Shown: positions 17,280 to 25,889 of the stretch, piece by piece
Layout: each line of letters opens with the position of its first letter
How positions within the stretch are numbered: position 1 is the stretch's first letter
Assembly (NCBI RefSeq): GCF_019399895.1
Contig: NC_091864.1
Span: forward strand, 4,380,001-4,444,000
DNA length: 64,000 bases
DNA from: Cardiocondyla obscurior
Lineage: Eukaryota > Arthropoda > Insecta > Hymenoptera > Formicidae
Direction of reading: 5' to 3'
Program-made: the position numbers and the translations under genes
The notes under the pieces: generated by a model
What the model was told of the DNA's origin: nothing
Databases searched by the model: none
The model's input: the letters and a program-made list of their open reading frames with translations, nothing else

Positions 17280-17959
17280 GGACCAGTGTGAGGACGGAGT
17301 TGAGACGGTCTGCGAGGAAGCCAGTCATTCAGATGGGAAGCCTGATATTCTGAGAGGAGGAGGAGGCCTCGGAAAGGCATCGTGCATCACCGGAGCAACT
17401 CCAGAGGTAAGAATCACTTTCTTAAAACGCAAAACTAATAGCCCATACTTGTAGTATCTCTGAAATTAATATATATATATTTTTTATTTGTTACAGATCG
17501 ACGTAGCTGCATCCACCGGTCATCAACGAGTGTCGTTATCGCTGGTATTAATAATTATACGAACCGCAGCCGGTTTGTCGGTCGTTTCGGGAGTGCCGCT
17601 AGTCTTCGAGCGTTTTTTACGATTGATTTTTTACGGGAGTGCCGAAAAATAACGCGCGAAAGTGATTGATAATTTTCGCGATTGTAAATTCACGGCTGGG
17701 GTGTTCGCGAGTTACTTGTGCGCGGAAGGATGACTCGACACGTCCCATCTGAGAGGAGAAGCAGGCCCGGGAAGGGCATCCTGCATCGGCGGAGCAACTT
17801 TTAGGTGAGAATTAATTCTTTAAATAAAATCTTTATTAAAAAAAAAAAATTTACCTTTCTTATTAACTTTACATAATTGATATAATCTCTACATTAATAT
17901 TTTGCATTTTATGTTACAGTCACCGAATTCGACAACTCCGCTGAAGCTCATGCAGATTG
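17280..17959 (+). repeat. Exon-like multicopy family, two tandem copies with splice sites
   Basis: The first exon-like block (17,280-17,406) has acceptor GATTGCAG and donor GTAAGA. The second block starts after TTACAG (17,497) and ends at 17,804 with donor GTGAGA. A 40-bp block (17,920-17,959) has acceptor TGTTACAG and donor GTAAGT. The ends of the first two blocks resemble each other around GAGAGGAG, GCAGGCCCGGG and GGAGCAACT. The pattern recurs inverted at 22,405-22,660 and diverged at 44,770-44,862. A short frame (MTRHVPSERRSRPGKG and on) exists in the second block but is not kept in all copies, so I treat it as a spliced non-coding or mobile family of unknown nature. Confidence 0.55.
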
Positions 17960-18234
17960 GTAAGTCGCAAAATATTTTTTCGTAGTTCGTAATTCTCTTG
18001 AACCAGCAACCTACCGTCTACCGTTTGTTCTAGTTTAGATAAATATTAAATTTATTGCAATACATGCAATATCATAAAATGAATCATCTGAGGCGCTATT
18101 AATTCAGATTTAATTATAAGTACAATTTTCCTGTTTAATAAACGCGATGAATGGTTCTTCTGATCAATCCCTATTATACGAAATAAATGTTCACGTAATT
18201 TTCAATTTTCGTGCCTTTATTCAAGTAATGTAAT
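17960..18234. other. AT-rich spacer
   Basis: AT-rich sequence between the exon-like family and the large solo LTR. Nothing recognisable was seen. Confidence 0.5.
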
Positions 18235-19378
18235 TGTAACGGTGCACCCAGGAAATGCACCGTCCCGGCCAGAACAACGGCCGGCCGTCGGCAGAACTCC
18301 GCTGGCGGGGACCCGGGGCGCGGTGCGGCCCAAACTTATATTATCGATACATTGAATAGGCGATAGCACGCGCTAAGCTATCGTCTCGCGGCTAAGTCCC
18401 CGCACGGGCTTAGCCGAATTCCACCGAACGCGCCAACGACGGCGAGGACCACCGTTTCGCGATCACGCCGTAACAAGATCCTCGGCGCCACGGCAGGATC
18501 ATCCGTAACCCCGCTGAGCCCCGCAAGCCCGGCGCCCTCGTTTTTGTATAAACCGCGATGCCGGAGCTCAGCGGGACCGTCTTCGATCCGCTCGCTTGCG
18601 AGCAGCATCTCCGACATCCTAGAGCCGATCCGGGGGTAGAGCGCTCTCTGTCTCCACCAGGTGATCCTGGGGCTCGTTCCTAACCTGGTGCTCACGACTT
18701 CCAACGCACCGGCACGGTCAGCTCGAGGGGTAGAGCGAACTCTGCCTCCTCCGAGTCATCTCGGACCTCGACCACCGGGCGCGTGGAATCGCCGAACACG
18801 AATTAACAGTTCCCATCGCACCGTCGCCGACCACGGGGTAGAGAGATCTCTGTCTCGCTCGAGCGCTCTCGAGTACGCGACACCAAGCCGGTGCTTCACC
18901 TCCTGTCTCCGCGAAACCGCCAAGCGATACCGCGAAAGACCTAAGGGTTTCGGCGAAAATACGCATACATCCGCGATCTATTCCCGCGTCAGCGATACCG
19001 CGAAATAACAAGAGATTTCGGCGAAACACGCGAACACCTGCGATATATTCCCGCGCCGGCATACCGCATTCGCACGTGCCGCCGTACGGCGCGTGGCCGT
19101 AGGAAACTTCGCGCGTCGCGGACACGCCGACACCGCGTGCTTCGCTCGCTATTTTCGAACCTCGATCGCCACTCGCGCGGCCGTTTCGCGCCTAGTGTAC
19201 ATATTGTAAATACGCGTTATGTGCTTACTCATTTAATAAACCTTTGTTCATACATTTAAATACCAGGCTCGCTGCATTTACGGACCCTATCTATCCGAAT
19301 CCCGGAATACCGACGAGCGCACGGGCGCGTCCCGCATCGAGCCGACGATTCGGCATACGTAAAAGCAGGGTCGTTACA
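18235..19378. mobile_element. Solo LTR, 1144 bp, with TAAT target duplication
   Basis: It begins TGTAACGGTGCACCC and ends GGGTCGTTACA, with a 4-bp TAAT duplication at 18231-18234 and 19379-19382. It is strongly GC-rich against AT-rich flanks and contains a polyadenylation-like ATTTAATAAACC near 19,230. Internal repeats include three GGGGTAGAG-type segments (about 18,632, 18,725 and 18,835) and a duplicated GCGATACCGCGAAA block (18,921 and 18,988). No internal coding region or second LTR is present, so recombination between LTRs probably removed the rest. A 4-bp duplication fits Ty3/gypsy (family inference). The long frames inside are composition artefacts. Confidence 0.85.
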
Positions 19379-19382
19379 TAAT

Positions 19383-19994
19383 TATGAAATCTATAAAAAC
19401 CTTTGACGTTTGCTTTGACGTTTATATTATTGCCACGATCAAACGTGCAGTGCGCACGAAACAATTTGTATAGTGAATAAAAATAATTTATAATAAAATT
19501 TTTAATCGATTCGGGAAACTACTTTACAAGCGAAGCTTATTTAATTTAATCGGACGTCGCACATAACGCAATACATATTGGGTATAAAAGAATCTATATG
19601 CACACGCGTGCAATTTATTAAATGAAATAAATGAGGAAAATAACTGCTTATCAAGTAAAGCTGTAATTTTTCTTTTTCTCTTTTTTATCTTCTAAAATTG
19701 TTTTGCTGCGTTGGGGTTTGCCAGAATGTAACTTTGCAGATTACGTTGGACATATTACACATAATTTCGATAAAGTTTCAAGCGATGATTGCGCTACGAG
19801 GAACACGGCCTCGAATTGTACATCATCCATTCTCAAGTCCACGGTAATAGGGGCCGATGGATTCACGGAACCCTTAGCTACGAATAAATTTGCACGAGTT
19901 AATTAATCCCCCTTGTATAAAAGATTAATTATCCGCGTAAATTCTACCCGCCGGCGGAGTTTGACCGGCTAAGTTAACTAAAAGAGATCAAACG
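19383..19994. other. No supported gene
   Basis: AT-rich DNA. A 67-residue plus-strand frame at 19,703-19,906 has no recognisable motif. Confidence 0.4.
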
Positions 19995-20007
19995 GAGAAA
20001 GAAAGAA

Positions 20008-20073
<66 letters not shown>

Positions 20074-20139
20074 AGAGAAAGGGAGGGAGAGGGAGAGGGA
20101 GAGGGAGAGGAGAGGAGAGGGAGAGGGAGAGGAGAGGGA

Positions 20140-20170
<31 letters not shown>

Positions 20171-20171
20171 G
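19995..20171. repeat. (GA)n / (GGGAGA)n microsatellite
   Basis: GAAA units grade into GA, then GGGAGA-type units, then GA again, over about 175 bp. Confidence 0.95.
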
Positions 20172-20193
20172 CAGGACATTTATGTGCGAAACA

Positions 20194-20565
20194 CTAATCT
20201 GCAAGTAGAGCCTCCGTTGGGTCCGCAGATATGGAGGAGAATTCGCTGCATATGGCAGCTTTCACGTCGAACTTCTTGAGAACCTCGGGCACGAACATCA
20301 GGCGTTCTCCGGTTTCCGTGAGTGAAACGGAAACTCTGTCCCGGATTTTTTTACGCGCCGGGCCGAGTTTTTTGTTGAGAATGTCATTGTACGTATCGTT
20401 TGTTTGTCCCTCGGACTTTCCCTTTTGCCCCCTTGGAATTCTTACTGAAATTGTATCCTTCGCGAATCCGGCTCTTTCGTGATGTACCGTCACGTTCTCA
20501 AAAGTGCGGATAATAACTTTCAGTGAAACAAACATATCGCGCGCGCGTAAATGCACCACGCACAA
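20194..20565 (-). CDS. Unrecognised 123-aa open frame
   Basis: An ATG-to-stop frame on the minus strand with balanced amino-acid composition. The C-terminal part runs through RVSVSLTETGERLMFVPEVL and KKFDVKAAICSEFSS. I do not recognise the family. It ends next to a GA microsatellite. A possible internal donor (TTTCAGTAAGA) would truncate it. It could be a small gene, one exon of a larger one, a transposon remnant or chance. It lies upstream of the receptor exons on the same strand but does not resemble a receptor N-terminus. Confidence 0.25.
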   Translation of the reverse strand: MCVVHLRARDMFVSLKVIIRTFENVTVHHERAGFAKDTISVRIPRGQKGKSEGQTNDTYNDILNKKLGPARKKIRDRVSVSLTETGERLMFVPEVLKKFDVKAAICSEFSSISADPTEALLAD

Positions 20566-21480
20566 GCCCTCACGTGCTTTATTTTCTTTTTCCTTTTTTT
20601 TTCTTTTTTAACATGGCACGTGGCCGCTTTTAACCTTTCGCGATGAAATGGATCACAAAAGCTATTTCGCTGGAAGTGCCATATTTCATCTTACTAAGTT
20701 CCATGTCGTTGTAGATTTTAATATAAAATTTAATTACAAGGAGGAAAATGTATGTATATATTCACGAGAAACAAATTTTATTAATGTAAATAATTATTAA
20801 CGAGTACAGCAACGATCTATATTTGCATTCATTCCCCGACGCGTTTAGATGTAACGCGGCGAGGTTTATCTCAATACTTAAATTATGTATCGAGCTAGTA
20901 GCTGCAAATTAAAATTCAAATTAACGTTGAACAGGTTGGAATTGAATATAGAAGACGGTGAAAATTTACAACTTGTTATCCGACAATTATTTGTTTCTTT
21001 GGGAATATATTTGACGCTTCGGTTTTAATCGTTTTAAACGATCGTTCTTTTCGCTTTTAATTAATATCGATAAATCGCTGAGTCGTGAAAGCTTCCGACT
21101 CGCAAAGTTGGCAAATTCCAAGTGAAATTCTATAATTTTCGAGACAATCTCGAGTCCTTTATCACAGCAAATGACACACCTCGTCAGAGTATATGTGTCT
21201 CTGATAATCTACGGCGACAATCGCACAATGAGATTCATCCACGTAGAAAAATGACGGAACTATTCACGAAGCGAATTCGACGAAAGTTTTGTAGAAATAA
21301 AAGCGGTAAAAGTTTCTCTGTTGCAGACAGTGGATGTCTGTTGCGAGCTCGTGCTCGATGGTTTCACAAAGCGCAATGTGAACATTTTGCCATTCATATA
21401 CGATCTGGTAAAAAGTATATAATGCAATAAAGTATTTAGAATAGCTACAAAGATACAAAAAAAATTCTAATTATTTTTTT
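20566..21480. other. No supported gene
   Basis: AT-rich DNA with a plus-strand frame of 102 residues (21,122-21,430) that lacks motifs. No element recognised. Confidence 0.4.
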
Positions 21481-21760
21481 TAACAACGTAATTTAGCAAC
21501 GTAATGCCCCGAAATTATGCCGAGATATTAACGATCAAAGTTTTTTGGAAAATGTGAAATATCTCGCGACCCAGAAGAGCTAGGCTATTGCGCTTTTTTT
21601 TGTTCGACGCGGGCTTTCAAGCCCTTCAAAACGAGTTTTCGATCAGACCCCTACGACGCCTGTGGACCGAGATATTAACGATTAAAGTTTTTCGGAAAAT
21701 GTGAAATATTTTTTTCGACCTTGAAGAGCTATGCTATTGCGTTTGTGAGGTTTTGAAGAG
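21481..21760 (+). repeat. Diverged two-unit tandem repeat
   Basis: Two units share the string CCGAGATATTAACGAT, then a purine-rich AAAGTTTTT and GGAAAATGTGAAATAT, then GAAGAGCTA and GCTATTGCG. They start near 21,518 and 21,667 and so are about 150 bp apart. Function unknown. Confidence 0.6.
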
Positions 21761-22145
21761 CTAAAATGTCCGCGTCAAATTAGTGATCGCAGATTTTTGA
21801 CGGGCAACATACGCACATTAGGCACAGTGTCGTGTTTGTGTGTGCCCGTAGCATTTGCTAATGCTTCGGACGCAGAGAATACAACTCGAAATTGAGGCTT
21901 CCATGCGTACAGTTACAGAGGCTTGTCCGCGTGAAGCCGACGTTTCGACTGTCATCAGATAGAAGAAAAAGCCAAAACTATACACTGTCTGCCTTGTTCT
22001 TTCGTGGCGTCGCTGGCAGATATTACAGATCCGCTTCTCGGTAACATCGCGGAGTTTTAAATAATTTTAAGTAGTACGAAATTTGAGTCACCGAATTGTG
22101 TATGGTCCGACATTTTCAAGGTATAATGTATTGTAAATTTTTAAT

Positions 22146-22265
22146 GTACAATGCATCAAAAAATTTCCGTCCCACTTGAACAGACTGCGGACTGTCGGTT
22201 GTATATACTTTTAATATTTTCTATGAGTACAACCGGTGTGGTTAAAAATTTTTGATGCATTCTAC
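22146..22265. mobile_element. Short inverted-repeat element, about 120 bp
   Basis: The outer arms AATGCATCAAAAAATTT and AAATTTTTGATGCATT are complementary around a unique centre. No coding capacity. It is a small MITE candidate with uncertain edges. Confidence 0.5.
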
Positions 22266-22404
22266 ACATCTTTTATTTGAAAGCAATATAATATTACTAC
22301 AAATAAATACATGTAATATATGTTTACAAGCGCGCGCCTGTATTTTAATTAAAAGTATTTAATTTATTAAATAAGGAAATTGTAAAAAAAAGCATGCGAC
22401 TTGC

Positions 22405-22660
22405 CAATCTGCATAAATTTCGGCGGAGTTGGTGAGTTGTGCCGGTGACTGTAACATAAAAAGGAAAAGAATTATGTAGACATGCCAGTTAGTCAATAAG
22501 ATTAATATAAAAATGTTAAGGTTTTCTTTTAATATTTTATTTAAAAAATTAATGCTTACCTAAAAGTTGCTCCGCCGTAGCAGGATGCCCCCCGGGCCTG
22601 CTCCTCCTCTCAGATGGGAGGTCGTCGTCGTCGTCGAGTCATCTTTTCGCGCACTGGAAA
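22405..22660 (-). repeat. Inverted copy of the exon-like family
   Basis: The reverse complement matches the block at about 17,720-17,959. The first exon-like part ends at 22,560 with donor GTAAGC, and the second part (22,448 down to 22,405) follows TGTTACAG and ends with a GC-type donor (GCAAGT). The intron has diverged to AT-rich sequence, but exons and splice sites are retained. A CGA/GAC triplet expansion lies at 22,622-22,637. Confidence 0.6.
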
Positions 22661-22821
22661 CTCTCGCGAAATACTGTCATTAACCACTAACGCTATCACT
22701 CATAATTTAAATTATCACTCGTTAGTTTACATTATCACTCATAGTTTAAATTATTATTAAAACACGGCACCCCGTATTATAAACGAAAACGCGACACTGT
22801 ACACTTACACTCACTCACATA

Positions 22822-22920
22822 ATATTCACCGCGCACTTTATTACACTATGACTCATATTCACCGCGCACTTCATAACACTATGACTCATATTCATCGCGC
22901 ACTTTATTACACTATCACTC
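22822..22920. repeat. 33-bp tandem repeat, three copies
   Basis: Three near-identical units of the form ATATTCACCGCGCACTTTAT then TACACTATGACTC. Related ATCACTCATA fragments extend on both sides (22,690-22,930). Confidence 0.8.
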
Positions 22921-22980
22921 ATACCTAGTTTAAATTATTACAAAACAAGGAAAAATTGTTCGAATAAGACTTTAAAACTA

Positions 22981-23580
22981 CTAAAATACGCGTCGCATAA
23001 TCCGGCGTAACGCGAATTTCTCAAGCAGAAGATGCCGTTTCCCGAATTGCATGTAATAGTAGTGACCGGCAATAATAGCATGACTCAATGCGGCAACGGC
23101 GACTAACGCGCGTAAGGGTGTCACCGCGGATCGCGTACGTGAGTCCTGAAGTACCGAAAGAAACGAGAAAACGAGGAAAAGTTGAGGCATCTGCTTCTGT
23201 TCGCGACGTACATGTGAGAGAGAACGCACGAATGATCGCTAAGAAATCATTAGAGGCGCCTATAATGATTTCTTAACGATCACTCATGCGTTCTCTCTCA
23301 CACGCACGGTCGTGAACAGAACAGAACATAAAGATGCCTTCCTTCAACTTTTCCCTCGTTCTCTCGCTTCTCTCGGTACTCCAAGGTTCACGCACACGAT
23401 CCGCGGTAAGGCCTAACGCACTCCATTCTAGCTCACGCGCGTTAGCCGCCGTCGCCACAGTAAGTCAGGTCATCATTGCCGGTCACTGTACACTATTAGC
23501 ACGTCTTACCAGACAGAAAATCGACACTCCGCGAGAGATAACGTATACTCCGGCTGTACAACGATCAATTAAAAAATAAA
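22981..23580. repeat. Head-to-head inverted repeat with two related small ORFs
   Basis: The arms converge on GAGGCGCCTATAATG near 23,255, with near-perfect inner arms (AGAGAACGCACGAATGATCG pairs with its complement). The minus arm has an ATG at about 23,187-23,185 starting MPQLFLVFSFLSVLQDSRTR. The plus arm has an ATG at 23,334 starting MPSFNFSLVLSLLSVLQGSR. Both continue through TRSAV...RALVAVA or RALAAVA to IIAGH. Differences include in-frame 6- and 18-base indels and many third-position changes. The hydrophobic N-termini look signal-peptide-like, but the predicted C-termini differ. Family unknown; it may belong to a mobile element. Confidence 0.6.
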
Positions 23581-23684
23581 TTAAAACGCGAATTACTATA
23601 TCCCGAAAGCGCGAAACAATATTCCGATCACGAAAGAGCATCCTTGTTTTATAATAAAATAACGTTCTCCGCGCACTAGATCAC

Positions 23685-24350
23685 TCGCGGGATATTCACG
23701 ACACTTCCGTTAAATCTTTAAACACGACCCTGAGACGTAAGCGCGGTCCAACTGTCATTTTAATACTTCGGTCGGTGTAACGAACGACACAAAACTTGCA
23801 CGAAGCATCGGTATAAAACGGGCCGCGATATAAAATATTCCTACCGCGGTAGACACTCGCGGGATAGTCCACGACACTTCCTATTAATCTTGGATCCCGA
23901 CACAAAAATCTAACTGTCACTTCAAGCAAGGTCCACGTCACCTTGTTGCGCGGTCAAAAGTCGTCGGTAGAATGATCGCGAAAACTTCCCCCAACCCCTT
24001 CCATGTTTTCCCTACTATCGCGCGGGATATTTTTTACCCCCTTGTGTTACCCCCACCGGGGGGTATTCACTATCCCGCTTTTTATCTCTACCGTTATTCA
24101 AAACGCGCGACCACTTTTTTCGTTAAATTTTAGATTTCTGCACGAAGCATCGGTATAAAACGGGCCGCGATATAAAACATTCCTACTGCGGTAGACACTC
24201 GCAGGATAGTCCACGACACTTCCTTTTAACCTTGGATTTCGATACAAAAATCTAACTGTCACTTCAAGCAAGGTTTACGTCACCTTGTTGCTCGGTCAAA
24301 AGTCGTCGGTAGAATGACCGCGGAAACTTTCCCCAACACCTTCCATTTTT
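23685..24350. repeat. Diverged direct repeats, about 342-bp spacing
   Basis: Segments starting GCACGAAGCATCGGTATAAA at 23,797 and 24,139 run together for over 180 bases through CGGTAGACACTCGC and CAAAAGTCGTCGGTAGAATG. A partial third copy of the ACTCGCGGGATATTCACGAC portion sits at 23,685. Non-coding. Confidence 0.75.
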
Positions 24351-24358
24351 TCCCTATG

Positions 24359-25640
24359 TCGTTTCATGAATGTCAGTACTAATGCTGTGTTCCTATTGGT
24401 TGAAAATAATCGAGTGACATTTTGCACGTGTTTTTGGCGTTATTTATAAGTTTTTATACTAAATCGTATTTTGCAAGTTAGTTTACAACAATTTAATGCT
24501 ATTTATTAATTATTTTTACAATATTTTATTAATCGAGTTGTTTCATAAATGTCAGTACTAATACTGTGTTCCTATTGGTTCAAATTAATCGAATGACATT
24601 TTACACTTCTTTTTTGCGTTATTTATAAGTTTCTAAACTGAATCGTATTTTGCACGTCAATTTACAACAATTTAATGCTATTTATTAAGTATATTTACAA
24701 TATTTTATTAATCGAGTCGTTTCATGAATGTCAATACTAATGCTGTGTTCCTATTGGTTGAAATTTATTGAGTTACATTTTGCACGTGTTTTTTGCGTTA
24801 TTTATAAATTTTTGTACTAAATTATATTTTGCACGTTAATTTACAACAATTTAATGCTATTTATAAAGAATTTTTACAATATTTTATAAATCAAGTCGTT
24901 TCATGAATGTCTGTACTAATGCTGTGTTCCTATTGGTTGAAATTAATCGAGTGATATTTTACACTTCTTTTTTGCGTTATTTATAAGTTTCTAAACTGAA
25001 TCGTATTTTGCACGTTCATTTACAACAATTTAATGCTATTTATTAAGTATATTTACAATATTTTATTAATCGAGTCGTTTTATGAATGTCAGTACTAATG
25101 CTATGTTCCTATTGGTTGAAATTTATTGAGTTACATTTTGCACGTGTTTTTTGCGTTATTTATAAATTTTTGTACTAAATTATATTTTGCACGTTAATTT
25201 ACAACAATTTAATGCTATTTATAAAGTATTTTTACAATATTTTATCAATCGAGTCGTTTCATGAATGTCTGTACTAATGCTGTGTTCCTATTGGTTGAAA
25301 TCAATCGAGTGACATTTTACATTTTTTTTTTGCGTTATTTATAAGTTTCTAAACTGAATCGTATTTTGCACGTTAATTTACAACAATTTAATGATATTTA
25401 TTCAGTAATTTTACAATAGTTTATTGTTTGAATCGATTCATGAATGTCAGTATTAATGCTGTGTTCCTATTGGTTGAAATTAATTGATTGACATTTTACG
25501 TTTGCTTTTTGCGTTATTTAATTGTTTTAATTCATAATTTTATTTTGCACGTTAAATTACAACAGTTTAATGCAATTTAATAAGTATTTTTACATTATAT
25601 TATTATTTAAGTTTTTTTATTAATGCTGTGTTTCCATTGG
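24359..25640. repeat. AT-rich satellite, 178-181 bp unit, seven full copies plus a decayed eighth
   Basis: Units begin around 24,359, 24,540, 24,719, 24,898, 25,077, 25,256, 25,434 and 25,612. Conserved core: GTTTCATGAATGTCAGTAC, then TGTGTTCCTATTGGTTGAAA, then TTTACAACAATTTAATGC. Copies 2, 4 and 6 share AAGTTTCTAAACTGAATCG, while copies 3 and 5 share ATTTTTGTACTAAATTATAT, giving a two-unit higher-order period near 357 bp. The full units and the decayed eighth keep a variant of ATTGG, a reverse-strand CCAAT box. Confidence 0.9.
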
Positions 25641-25833
25641 TGAATATTTTTCGCGAGATATTTTATGCTTATTTTATTCGTTTGTAGAAGATCTACTGCT
25701 TTTTCGAGTGTGCCGTTAAATTTTCTAACAAATTTGAACTTTCTTTTTGGTTCCCACAATGTGCCAAGACTGTGCATTAACGAGATATAATTTTTATAAA
25801 AGTTTTAATAGTGACAGGTATGTGATATAAATT

Positions 25834-25889
25834 AAAGTTTGAAGCCTGAAAAACAAATATTTCTATTTGTTTTTCAGGCTTTAAACTTT
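25834..25889 (+). other. Hairpin spanning a splice-acceptor-like site
   Basis: AAAGTTTGAAGCCTGAAAAA is complementary to the sequence ending CAGGCTTTAAACTTT, with about a 4-base loop. The right arm contains the TTTTTCAG that forms the acceptor-like boundary of the first exon-like module of the array. Confidence 0.7.

Noticed and set aside
18378..19125. Long overlapping open frames on both strands (108-135 residues)
   Set aside because: They lie in the GC-rich solo LTR, where stop codons are rare by composition. No motif, and frames cross the internal repeats without periodic coding signal.
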